A stretch of DNA of 64,000 bases from Acanthococcus lagerstroemiae. Taxonomy: Eukaryota > Arthropoda > Insecta > Hemiptera > Eriococcidae. Location of the stretch: NCBI GenBank assembly GCA_031841125.1, contig JAJSSI010000017.1:166213-230212 (forward strand), given 5' to 3'. Below, piece after piece: positions 1 through 8,070 of the stretch. The translations under genes and the position numbers were made by a program. The notes under the pieces are model-generated. The model worked only from the letters and a program-made list of their open reading frames with translations, did no database searches and was not told the DNA's origin. Every line of letters starts with the position of its first letter. The stretch's first letter is position 1.

Positions 1-2
1 AC

Positions 3-2528
3 GCCGCAGCCGACACCGCAGCAGCAGCTGTCGCCACCGCCACTCCTATCGCTGGCGGCAACGAAGACGTTAGCGGCTCCGCTAATAGCGACGACGACGA
101 CGACCATCGCTACCGCCAACTACTGGCGGCGACGTATACGCGCGGTCATTTGCTCGACGCGTACTATCATTTGCAGGGAAAACGACAGAAACGCGAACGT
201 ATGCCGTTGGACGAATCGTATTTCGCGTTACGCTCGGATCCCGGGAAATTTTACGACGGCACGCATCGTACGTACCTCGTACAAAATGCCGCCAAGCAAC
301 ACGAGACGGCGATGAAGAATTGCGTGCTCGTGCACTTGTACGCGCGCGTCGTCAAGTATTTCGCGCACAAATGGAGCGACGGCGGCGGTCGCGGTAGCAA
401 CGACAACGGCGACGACATCACCACCACCAACGTCGTCATCGATAAACGGCAATGGAGATCGATCGTGCGCGAAGAGTTATTCGCGGCGGACTTTATCGGT
501 CCGGCGCGCCGCGAAACCGACGATTTTTGGACGACTTTCGGTTTCGCCTACGGCACGAAACTATCGAAATTCAACAAGAACAACGACTGGTGGTCACTCG
601 TGCCGTTCTCGTTCGCGCTCGGCCGTTACTTCGCCTCGTCGGGTTTGCGCTCGTTCAATCTGTTTCCCGTCTACTCGTCGCAGCGCAAACACGTCCTGTA
701 CGATACGAACGCGTTTTACGAGCTGTTGCGCGCCAGCGGCGTGCCGCTGGCGTGCGGCGGCAACGTCGTGGAATTTCGTCGTCGTTCGCCCGAATACTGG
801 TGGACGTATTGTCGACTCGACAAGCGGCGGCGTTACGGCGCGTTGTCGTACAACGTCGACGACGAGCGCAACAGCGAGAAAGGTGGCATCGCTGCCCTAC
901 TACCGATCATCGAACAGCCCGGACGTACGCGTTTCGCGATGGCTTTCAGCACAAACGGCATCGATTGTTCCGTAAAATTGATACGTAGACGTCGACGTCA
1001 TAACGACGACGTCGTTGGCGTTGATGATGGCGACAATAATGACAACAACGACGACAACGACAACGATTACGATATCGATTATCGATCGGCCAAAAAACGA
1101 AAAATGTCTAAAAACACGCGATCGAAGATGACGACGACGCCTAGAAATCCGTTAACGTTACCGGCATCGTCGACGTTACCGGCACCAATGTCATCATTAG
1201 CAGCAGCAGCATCGTCGACATCTCGACGGATCAACTTCGACAAATACACGCGCTTCATCGGTGTGGATCCGGGTGTCGTGAACTACGTGGGCGCTTGCAC
1301 GATCGATCGATCGATCGTCGATGACGTTACTGCCGTTAACGATGATTCCACCGCTGCTACTACGGATAAGAACAACGATGACGACGATGATGCCGCGACG
1401 TTATCGCTACAACGACGACGACGACAAATAATAGAGACCAATAGCGTGCTTCGTACCGGCACGTATCGGCAACAATATTGCGGAGAACGCGCGCGCAAAC
1501 GTAAACTCTATACGCTGGACAAGAAGTTGCGCACCGACGAGGAGACTTATCGTCGTACCGTTGTCGCTGCCGCGGTTATCGGTCGCGATAATACCAATAA
1601 CAACGACAACGTCGTCAACTTCGACAATCTCGATAGTGCGGCAACGACGACGACGACAACGTCTCCTCGTAGTAGTACTTGTGGTGGTAGTAATACATTG
1701 AGCCACAAAATCGCCGCGAACTTTCGCGATATCGAGGATTACACGCGCTATCGGCTACTGTTTTTCGAGAGACGCGCCGACATGTATCGGACGAAACGCA
1801 ACTATTGCCGCTGGTCCAAGTGGGACGGCTACATCGAGCGCAGACGCGCCGAAGACCGACTGGTCAATTATTACGTGCCGCCGCTATCGCCGCCACTATC
1901 GTCGTCGACGACGACAACGAATAAAACTCTCGTGTGTTTTGGCGACGGATCGTTGAGGCAGGGCGTGTCGTACGGCGGAAAACAACGGCCGGCGGTCGAG
2001 CGGCTACGACGAGCGTTTGCCCGATGGCAACGAGCACGACGCTACGACGTGGTCGACGTCGACGAATACAAGACGACGAAAATGTGCTCGAGATGTAACG
2101 TCACGGAAATGTCGCTACCACCCAAAATTGTATACCGTAACGAGAGCGACGACGACATTGAAGAAGAAGATGAAGCGGAAAGGAGCGGCGAAACGACGAA
2201 AAACGCGATAAAGAAGCATCAACGACGACTACGACTACGACGACGAGGACGTTGCGCCTACCACCGATTTCAAATTTGCCCAAATTGCGCGATCGTGTGG
2301 AATCGCGACGTCAACGCCGCTCGTAACATCGTCCTCGTTGCGCTGGGTCTCGTCGATTATCGTGCCACCGCTAACGCCGCAGCAGCAGCAGCTGCGGTAG
2401 CGACGAAAAAAATAACAACAAATAGCGTTAACGCGATAGCGAGAGATCAATTTGTCGGTCTCTCGGAATTTCGAACGATTCGTTCGAAATTCGTAACTCT
2501 CGGCTATCGTTCGCGCGTCGCGCGGTAG
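3..2528 (+). CDS. Fanzor/TnpB-like RNA-guided endonuclease, copy 1 (5' end outside window)
   Basis: The frame is open from the window edge, so the true start lies upstream; by comparison with the copy at 51072 about 140 N-terminal codons are missing. The protein is an OrfB/TnpB-family nuclease of the eukaryotic/viral Fanzor type. Seen: RuvC-I motif GVDPGVVN with its Asp at 1266-1268; a DEYKTTK motif with Glu at 2064-2066; a zinc ribbon CSRC (2085-2096) and CPNC (2277-2288); RuvC-III motif NRDVNAARN with Asp at 2307-2309. Known of the family: these form the RuvC active site and zinc finger of RNA-guided DNA nucleases, and Fanzors often use a relocated RuvC Glu. The canonical TnpB Glu region reads FGDGS here, so the DEY Glu is the candidate. 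No frame break is seen. It is almost identical to the second copy outside low-complexity stretches and lacks that copy's poly-Ser run. Confidence 0.88.
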   Translation, partial: AAADTAAAAVATATPIAGGNEDVSGSANSDDDDDHRYRQLLAATYTRGHLLDAYYHLQGKRQKRERMPLDESYFALRSDPGKFYDGTHRTYLVQNAAKQHETAMKNCVLVHLYARVVKYFAHKWSDGGGRGSNDNGDDITTTNVVIDKRQWRSIVREELFAADFIGPARRETDDFWTTFGFAYGTKLSKFNKNNDWWSLVPFSFALGRYFASSGLRSFNLFPVYSSQRKHVLYDTNAFYELLRASGVPLACGGNVVEFRRRSPEYWWTYCRLDKRRRYGALSYNVDDERNSEKGGIAALLPIIEQPGRTRFAMAFSTNGIDCSVKLIRRRRRHNDDVVGVDDGDNNDNNDDNDNDYDIDYRSAKKRKMSKNTRSKMTTTPRNPLTLPASSTLPAPMSSLAAAASSTSRRINFDKYTRFIGVDPGVVNYVGACTIDRSIVDDVTAVNDDSTAATTDKNNDDDDDAATLSLQRRRRQIIETNSVLRTGTYRQQYCGERARKRKLYTLDKKLRTDEETYRRTVVAAAVIGRDNTNNNDNVVNFDNLDSAATTTTTTSPRSSTCGGSNTLSHKIAANFRDIEDYTRYRLLFFERRADMYRTKRNYCRWSKWDGYIERRRAEDRLVNYYVPPLSPPLSSSTTTTNKTLVCFGDGSLRQGVSYGGKQRPAVERLRRAFARWQRARRYDVVDVDEYKTTKMCSRCNVTEMSLPPKIVYRNESDDDIEEEDEAERSGETTKNAIKKHQRRLRLRRRGRCAYHRFQICPNCAIVWNRDVNAARNIVLVALGLVDYRATANAAAAAAAVATKKITTNSVNAIARDQFVGLSEFRTIRSKFVTLGYRSRVAR

Positions 2529-2529
2529 C
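2441..2529 (+). ncRNA. Candidate guide-RNA (omega/fRNA-like) scaffold overlapping the end of copy 1
   Basis: Three hairpins follow each other across the last codons and the stop. H1: GAGAGATC (2441-2448) pairs with GGTCTCTC (2457-2464), 8-base loop. H2: GAATTTCGAACG (2466-2477) pairs with CGTTCGAAATTC (2481-2492), a perfect 12-bp stem with an ATT loop. H3: GCTA (2503-2506) with TAGC (2526-2529), enclosing CGCGC/GCGCG (2512-2516, 2520-2524). TnpB and Fanzor scaffolds are known to lie at or overlap the 3' end of the nuclease gene. Identity with copy 2 ends near 2537, where a guide would begin. That this is transcribed as a guide RNA is inference. Confidence 0.45.
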
Positions 2530-2623
2530 GAAAGGGTTAAATCAAGAAGAAAAAGATTCGAAATACATGTGTACACGCATACATCGCGATACGTCTTCAA
2601 TCGTTCGTTATATCTCCTGGAAT

Positions 2624-3254
2624 ATGGAAGCAACAACCACCAAAGACTCTCCTTGCGGTAAGTTTTTTTTTCATTATAAACACGCGTACACGCCCGTATT
2701 TCAACATTTAATTGTCGTTGTTTCTAGACTGTTCGTATTGCGTGTCATTTGTGTCGACCGAAACAACAACCGCAACAATAACGACGACGACGACAACAAC
2801 AGCAACTACCTCCTCTTCGTTGTCGCAACGGCGACGACAAAAAGTACCGCTTATTCGTAATATATTGAACGAATCGCAGCAAGATTACGCTTCGCTAATT
2901 AGCGCTCATCCGCAATCGTATCTAGGTGAAAAATTGATTCGACGTTGCGGTTCGGTGCGCGCATTCGAATTATTGGTACGTGATTCGCGTTTGAAATTCG
3001 ATATAGTCAACGTGCACCAATTGACGGGTAAAAACGAAGATTGGGATATAGTACGGTGTCGTACGGCCAGTAATTTACCAATCTACGATACATCATTATC
3101 GCCGTTATCATTATCATCGTCTATAACTCATAAACTGAATCATCACTATCGGCAGCACCAGCTACAACAACAACGACAACGAAGCGAGCATAACGATATC
3201 AACGGCGAACGCGAGGATGAACGCGTCGTCGCGAATAAACGACGAAAGAAATAA
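2624..3254 (+). CDS. Spliced gene of unknown function (two exons)
   Basis: Exon 1 is 2624-2657 and exon 2 is 2728-3254, separated by a 70-base GTAAGT...TTTCTAG intron; the product is 186 residues. Exon 2 has no ATG near its beginning in this frame, which supports the splice. Joining places several cysteines close together at residues 11-16. A Thr/Ser-rich stretch follows, then a folded-looking block (about residues 50-125, with helical segments such as NILNESQQDYASLI and LIRRCGSVRAFELLV), then a Gln/Arg/Lys-rich basic tail that could act as a nuclear localisation signal. I recognise no family. The 3' end overlaps the DNA polymerase start by 38 bases in another frame, so the two are probably transcribed in tandem. 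Confidence 0.6.
2658..2727 (+). other. Spliceosomal-type intron (70 bases)
   Basis: The donor GTAAGT is the consensus metazoan 5' splice site. The interval is T-rich, with a long T run after the donor and a pyrimidine-rich stretch before the TTTCTAG acceptor. Removing it joins an ATG-started exon to the open frame downstream. The frame is not continuous without it. Confidence 0.65.
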
Positions 3255-6200
3255 TTACGATTTCGAATACGAAGATTCGGCGTATTACGCGAAATTGGAA
3301 ATTAATCGAGAAACTCGTCGGAAAATACGGCAACAATTGCCCGAATGCGAGCCAAACGAACGATTATACGTTCTCGAATGGTACGAATACGAAAATTACG
3401 ACGACGACGACGATCGATGCGCAACGGATGACGAATTCAACGATGGCGGCGACGACGATGAGAATGACGCTTATAGTAAAAACGACGATACTTTATACGC
3501 GCACCATGATGCTAATAACGGCGATAACAAAAATGATAGGAAAAACGATTGCGATGATGAAGAAATCGACGCCATTATTATTACCGACAACCGTAACGAC
3601 AACGATCGCGATAATAATGTTGGTCGCGAGGCGTTTTCGTCGGCAAATAATTCGGACAAACATCAAATTACGCGACAACGAAGACGGCAACGACAACAAC
3701 GATTGACGCGATTCGCTCAACGCCAATCGAGTCGACATGTTTTTGCATCGTCGTCGTTCTCGTCCTCTTCGGCGACTATTACCACTGCCGCCGCATCATC
3801 ATCAGTAGCAGCAGCATCGCCATCGTTAACGTCGCGTCCGTGTTTATTGGCTTGTGGTATCGGCGAATACGACGGCAAAGCGAAATGCATGCCAATCTAT
3901 TGTATCCCGGGACTGTACGTTTTGAGTCATAACGTGCAGGCGCTCGATCATATCGCGCGTTTGTGCGGTCATCGATTAACGGTTTTCCTCGAATTGGGCA
4001 AGTTCGCTGCCAATAATTTCACGGTATTCGACCTGCTGGACGATGCGGACGTATCGCAAAAACGAGCCGCCTATTTGTGCAAAATCGAGACCCACGATAT
4101 GGACGAGGCCGTCGCGTTATATAAACGTTGGCGCAAACAATACAGCGACACGACCAAAGAGTACGCCGTACTCACGCAATACTACGATACGCATCGTTTC
4201 GTTTTATTCGAATTGTATACTCGTAACGCGACGACCATGACGCGTACGCTTCGCGTTTGGATAAATCGCGATTTACAAATTATCGATGACAACGACGTCG
4301 TTGAGTCGCCATCAACGGTAACAACGGCAATCGGTTCCGAGCAACGACAACGACGACAACGACAGCCGTATATACCGCACGTGAATTTCGACATTGAAAC
4401 GAGCGCCAGCGAGGAATTACGTTTACCAACGGGCCAAGATCGTGACGACGTGCTCGTCACTTGCGCCATATGGCGTGATCACGAAACCGATCCCACACAA
4501 CCCGGCACAATGTACAGTCTCGCCTATCTGCCGATAAATCCGAAACATTTTGATCGACGTTTGTTATTAGTTTGTGATAATGACGATGGAGTCGACAACG
4601 ATATCGATGGCGATAACGACGACGACGATGATGATGATGACGGTGTTGATGACCGCCACAACGACGATCGACGTAATGCTAGTTTCAAAACGCGTCGCGA
4701 GTATTTTTTTAGCGAACGCGATATACTATTGCGAGCGCTCGAATTGCTAAACATACGCGATCGTTATCACTATCTCGAAGGCTACAATTCGGCTCGTTAC
4801 GATATGAAGTATATGTTTACACGCGCCGCGTACTTTGGTCTGCCGACCGACGCCTTTCTTTACAAGCACGCTTTCGTGTACGGCGCGAATCAGCTGCATT
4901 ACGATTTGATGCGTATCGGCCTGATGCGCTACAATTTACCAAACTACAAGCTGGACACGGTAGCGGCGCACGTGCTCAACGAGCACAAAGACGACATAGA
5001 CGCGATACGTATAAGACACCTGTTTCGTATGATGGAGCATTCGGGACGAGTGCCGGGACCCGAGGATCATCGGCTGCTACGACGACTGTGCGTTCCGCCG
5101 CTCGACGATGTCATGCGCTACAACGAACAAGACACCCACTTGACGTATCGATTGTCGATAAAGTCGAACGTGTCTAGTTTTATCGACAACTTTGCTATCG
5201 ACGCGAATATACCGTTGACGAGCGTCAACGAGTATTTTCGTCGTATGAAGTACCCGTTATTGTGTAAATGCGAAAAAATGTTGCTGCTCCAGCACCGTTC
5301 CCTGTGGAGTTTTCCCAAAGAAACCGCGAGATTCGTTAAAACGCCGACCGTACAACAGCCAAACGGAGGATACGATTATCGAGTGCGATCGTACGATGCC
5401 AACGAGATGTTGGGCTGTCGACAAGTGGTGGGCACGACGACGACGACTAATCGTCGCGTACGTTATCCTGGTGGTGTAAACTATTGTCTCGGCTCGATGA
5501 TCGTTCCGAGTGTCACTGAGTACGATTACAAACAGGCGTATCTCTATTGTATCATCAAATTAAACATCTCCGACGAAACTTGCGCCGTAACGGACGCGTC
5601 TACATTACTCGCTGTGCTCTTGTCCAAAAGAATGGCGGCGACTACGTCAACAACAACGACCTCTTTAGCCGATGATTTTTGGGCATTCGACTATAAAACC
5701 CATTCGAGTGAAAATAGTAAAATGGAGACACGCGTGCTCGTGCATCAGTACATTTACGAGAACGTCGATTGCGGCGGTCCGTTCGAATTGAACGAAACGG
5801 AATTACGGGCACGCGGTAATCGGCCGATAATCGTCGTTGCTCGTCGGCATCTCGTGGACGGTGTACTCGCAAAAGCTGTGCGTACCATGGTCGACGATCG
5901 GAATCGTTTGAAGCAGGATCGTAATACGCTCAATTCGTTGCTCGAACAGATTGTCGATTGGCAAAACACCACGATGTCGGAGTTTTTACGCGAGAAAATG
6001 GATTTGGATCGACGAATGGCTAATGCGGCGAATGATGACGATGGACAATCATCGATCGAGGAAATTGTCGACGATGACGATGACAACGAGGACGCAATAA
6101 TATATGGTGGAGAAAACGAATCGTCGTCGTTGTCGACTGAATGTATGATCGTCGATGATGATGATGATGATGATTATCACGACACGACATACAACGACGA

Positions 6201-7839
6201 TTGTTACGACGATAGCGATTGTTATAACGATCACGAGAATAATAATAACAACGGTGGCGGCGGCAATGTCAAAACTGATCGAAAAATCGAGGATGGACGC
6301 GTATTTGATGAAAATGATATGGATGGTGACGATGATAATAATGATGTTGATAAAGATAACGACGAAGGTAGATTAAAATGGAAAAAAAAATTTAAACGAT
6401 CGACGCCGAATGACAGAGACGACAAAAATGGTGAAAACTGTCGCGATGAGGGCGAATCGATCAATTATACCGACGACGACGACGACGATCGTAACGTCGA
6501 CGATAAAAGGAAAAAACTAAATAACGATAGCTACGCGATGAAAACGATGTCGACGCCGACAACAACAACCGCAACAACAGCAGCGACGACGTCTCGTCAA
6601 TTTTCATTCGAATCCGACGAAGTTTATTTGGACATTGACGGTCGTTTGATTTGTAAATTTATGGAAAATACGGAAGACGATGCCGCCGCTGCCGACGACA
6701 ATGACGACGACGATATCGAGACGAAGAAAAAACAAGTATCCGTTTTACAAACCAAATTGGAGAAATTGAAAAAACTCAAAGAAGGTTTAAACGTGGATAT
6801 TACAAACATCTCGGATCGTTACGATCGCTCGAAAAGCGATACTCTCAGCGTGTACGGTATCGTCGGGGCTTCGAATAGCGAATTAGGCGCCATTATAACG
6901 GCCATTCCGCGGATGACGCTGATAAAACAGGGCCAATATTTGGTTGGAAAACTCGGCAAACGCGTCTTTTATTTGGACACCGATTGTCTGCACGTCGAGA
7001 CGACCGAAAGCGCCGATCGAGATTATCGCACGCTCAATACGCTCTATCCGTACGTCGAATTGGAGAAGAAAACCTTGGGTCTGGTGATTTACGAACGACC
7101 AAAAACGTATTATCGTTATAACGAGGATAATGGACAAATCAAGTACGGCGCCAATAGCAACGGGCCGCTCGTCTGGCGACACTTTATCAATTATTTCGAA
7201 GAACGCGCTCGTACCGTGCGTTACAACGACGAGATCGCCGCGCTATGTCACGACTCGTTCGAATTCGTGTATTCGCGCGTGCTTCGCGAGAGTTTGGATA
7301 AGCGCACGTACGAGAGCGGTTTGTCGCAATTGTCGCGCGAAATCAAAATGACGAGTTACAAACCGGCGATATTTTATCGCCGATATCTCGATACGCACGG
7401 CTACCAACAGTTGTCGGGACAAACGCGACAACACGTGTACTATTATTTGGACGACGAGCACGGGGTGAACGAGTTGCGTTTTCGACCGGTCGTTCAGCTG
7501 TATTCGCGCGACGATCGTACCCTCGATTCGGGTGAAACCACGTTCGAACGGTGCCTCGTGCGTCGCCTGTTGGCCGTCAATTTGTACGAATTCTTGCTGC
7601 CGATAAGTTCGACCTGCTACAATATCGTGTCGGCTTTTTGTCGACGCAACAACGCGCCGTTTCACGTGACTCTGCATCGTCGTAATTTCATGCTACACTT
7701 TTTGCGCGGTTATTTACAGGCCTCGTGCAATCTCGCTCAACGGTGGAACATCGACGATCATTGGCGACACACGATCGACGAGACCGCCTCGAGTACGTCT
7801 TTCAAAAGATACGTCGATCCTTCTGATATGTGTTTGTAG
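3217..7839 (+). CDS. dnapol: Family B DNA polymerase
   Basis: This is the replicative DNA polymerase with 3'-5' proofreading exonuclease, 1540 residues against roughly 1000-1200 in relatives. Exo I is FDIET (D392, E394), Exo II has N524 and D529 (NSARYD), and Exo III is YNEQD (635-639), so the exonuclease is complete. Palm motif A reads DYKQAY (D770) instead of DxxSLYP. The motif B region reads LSVYGIVG near 1213. Motif C is YLDTDC (D1254, D1256) instead of YGDTDS. The metal-binding aspartates are kept although the surroundings diverge. An insertion of about 240 residues rich in Asp, Asn and Lys (about 930-1170) lies between motifs A and B, and smaller Asp-rich inserts occur at about 70-170 and 455-490. 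An AATAAA follows the stop. The start is the first ATG of the frame, inside the end of the preceding gene. Confidence 0.93.
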   Translation: MNASSRINDERNNYDFEYEDSAYYAKLEINRETRRKIRQQLPECEPNERLYVLEWYEYENYDDDDDRCATDDEFNDGGDDDENDAYSKNDDTLYAHHDANNGDNKNDRKNDCDDEEIDAIIITDNRNDNDRDNNVGREAFSSANNSDKHQITRQRRRQRQQRLTRFAQRQSSRHVFASSSFSSSSATITTAAASSSVAAASPSLTSRPCLLACGIGEYDGKAKCMPIYCIPGLYVLSHNVQALDHIARLCGHRLTVFLELGKFAANNFTVFDLLDDADVSQKRAAYLCKIETHDMDEAVALYKRWRKQYSDTTKEYAVLTQYYDTHRFVLFELYTRNATTMTRTLRVWINRDLQIIDDNDVVESPSTVTTAIGSEQRQRRQRQPYIPHVNFDIETSASEELRLPTGQDRDDVLVTCAIWRDHETDPTQPGTMYSLAYLPINPKHFDRRLLLVCDNDDGVDNDIDGDNDDDDDDDDGVDDRHNDDRRNASFKTRREYFFSERDILLRALELLNIRDRYHYLEGYNSARYDMKYMFTRAAYFGLPTDAFLYKHAFVYGANQLHYDLMRIGLMRYNLPNYKLDTVAAHVLNEHKDDIDAIRIRHLFRMMEHSGRVPGPEDHRLLRRLCVPPLDDVMRYNEQDTHLTYRLSIKSNVSSFIDNFAIDANIPLTSVNEYFRRMKYPLLCKCEKMLLLQHRSLWSFPKETARFVKTPTVQQPNGGYDYRVRSYDANEMLGCRQVVGTTTTTNRRVRYPGGVNYCLGSMIVPSVTEYDYKQAYLYCIIKLNISDETCAVTDASTLLAVLLSKRMAATTSTTTTSLADDFWAFDYKTHSSENSKMETRVLVHQYIYENVDCGGPFELNETELRARGNRPIIVVARRHLVDGVLAKAVRTMVDDRNRLKQDRNTLNSLLEQIVDWQNTTMSEFLREKMDLDRRMANAANDDDGQSSIEEIVDDDDDNEDAIIYGGENESSSLSTECMIVDDDDDDDYHDTTYNDDCYDDSDCYNDHENNNNNGGGGNVKTDRKIEDGRVFDENDMDGDDDNNDVDKDNDEGRLKWKKKFKRSTPNDRDDKNGENCRDEGESINYTDDDDDDRNVDDKRKKLNNDSYAMKTMSTPTTTTATTAATTSRQFSFESDEVYLDIDGRLICKFMENTEDDAAAADDNDDDDIETKKKQVSVLQTKLEKLKKLKEGLNVDITNISDRYDRSKSDTLSVYGIVGASNSELGAIITAIPRMTLIKQGQYLVGKLGKRVFYLDTDCLHVETTESADRDYRTLNTLYPYVELEKKTLGLVIYERPKTYYRYNEDNGQIKYGANSNGPLVWRHFINYFEERARTVRYNDEIAALCHDSFEFVYSRVLRESLDKRTYESGLSQLSREIKMTSYKPAIFYRRYLDTHGYQQLSGQTRQHVYYYLDDEHGVNELRFRPVVQLYSRDDRTLDSGETTFERCLVRRLLAVNLYEFLLPISSTCYNIVSAFCRRNNAPFHVTLHRRNFMLHFLRGYLQASCNLAQRWNIDDHWRHTIDETASSTSFKRYVDPSDMCL

Positions 7840-7867
7840 CTGTTATTGCGGTTGTAGCAGTAGGAAC

Positions 7868-7868
7868 G

Positions 7869-7945
<77 letters not shown>
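7868..7945 (+). repeat. (TAC)n microsatellite between dnapol and pif-0
   Basis: About 26 perfect TAC triplets lie in the short gap after the DNA polymerase stop, followed by a short TA run. The gap also contains the AATAAA signal of the polymerase gene. The tract is non-coding on the plus strand. Confidence 0.95.
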
Positions 7946-7962
7946 GATATATATATATGCAA

Positions 7963-7968
7963 AATAAA
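7963..7968 (+). terminator. AATAAA polyadenylation signal after dnapol
   Basis: AATAAA lies about 125 bases past the DNA polymerase stop, in an A-rich stretch just before the next gene. It is a eukaryotic-type 3' end signal, assigned by position. Confidence 0.5.
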
Positions 7969-8070
7969 AATAAAAAATTATGTCATATATAAAAAGTTTC
8001 ATCTTTTTCCTTCAAATATAGAATTTCTGTTTGTCGTTTGCGTATACATTTTTTTCTTTCTCGACATTTC

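Noticed and set aside
452..988. Arg-rich 178-residue frame
   Set aside because: Out-of-frame shadow of the Fanzor-like copy 1; the equivalent shadow appears in copy 2.
7802..8002. Minus-strand frame with a long poly-Val stretch
   Set aside because: It is the reverse reading of the (TAC)n microsatellite and has no protein-like sequence.
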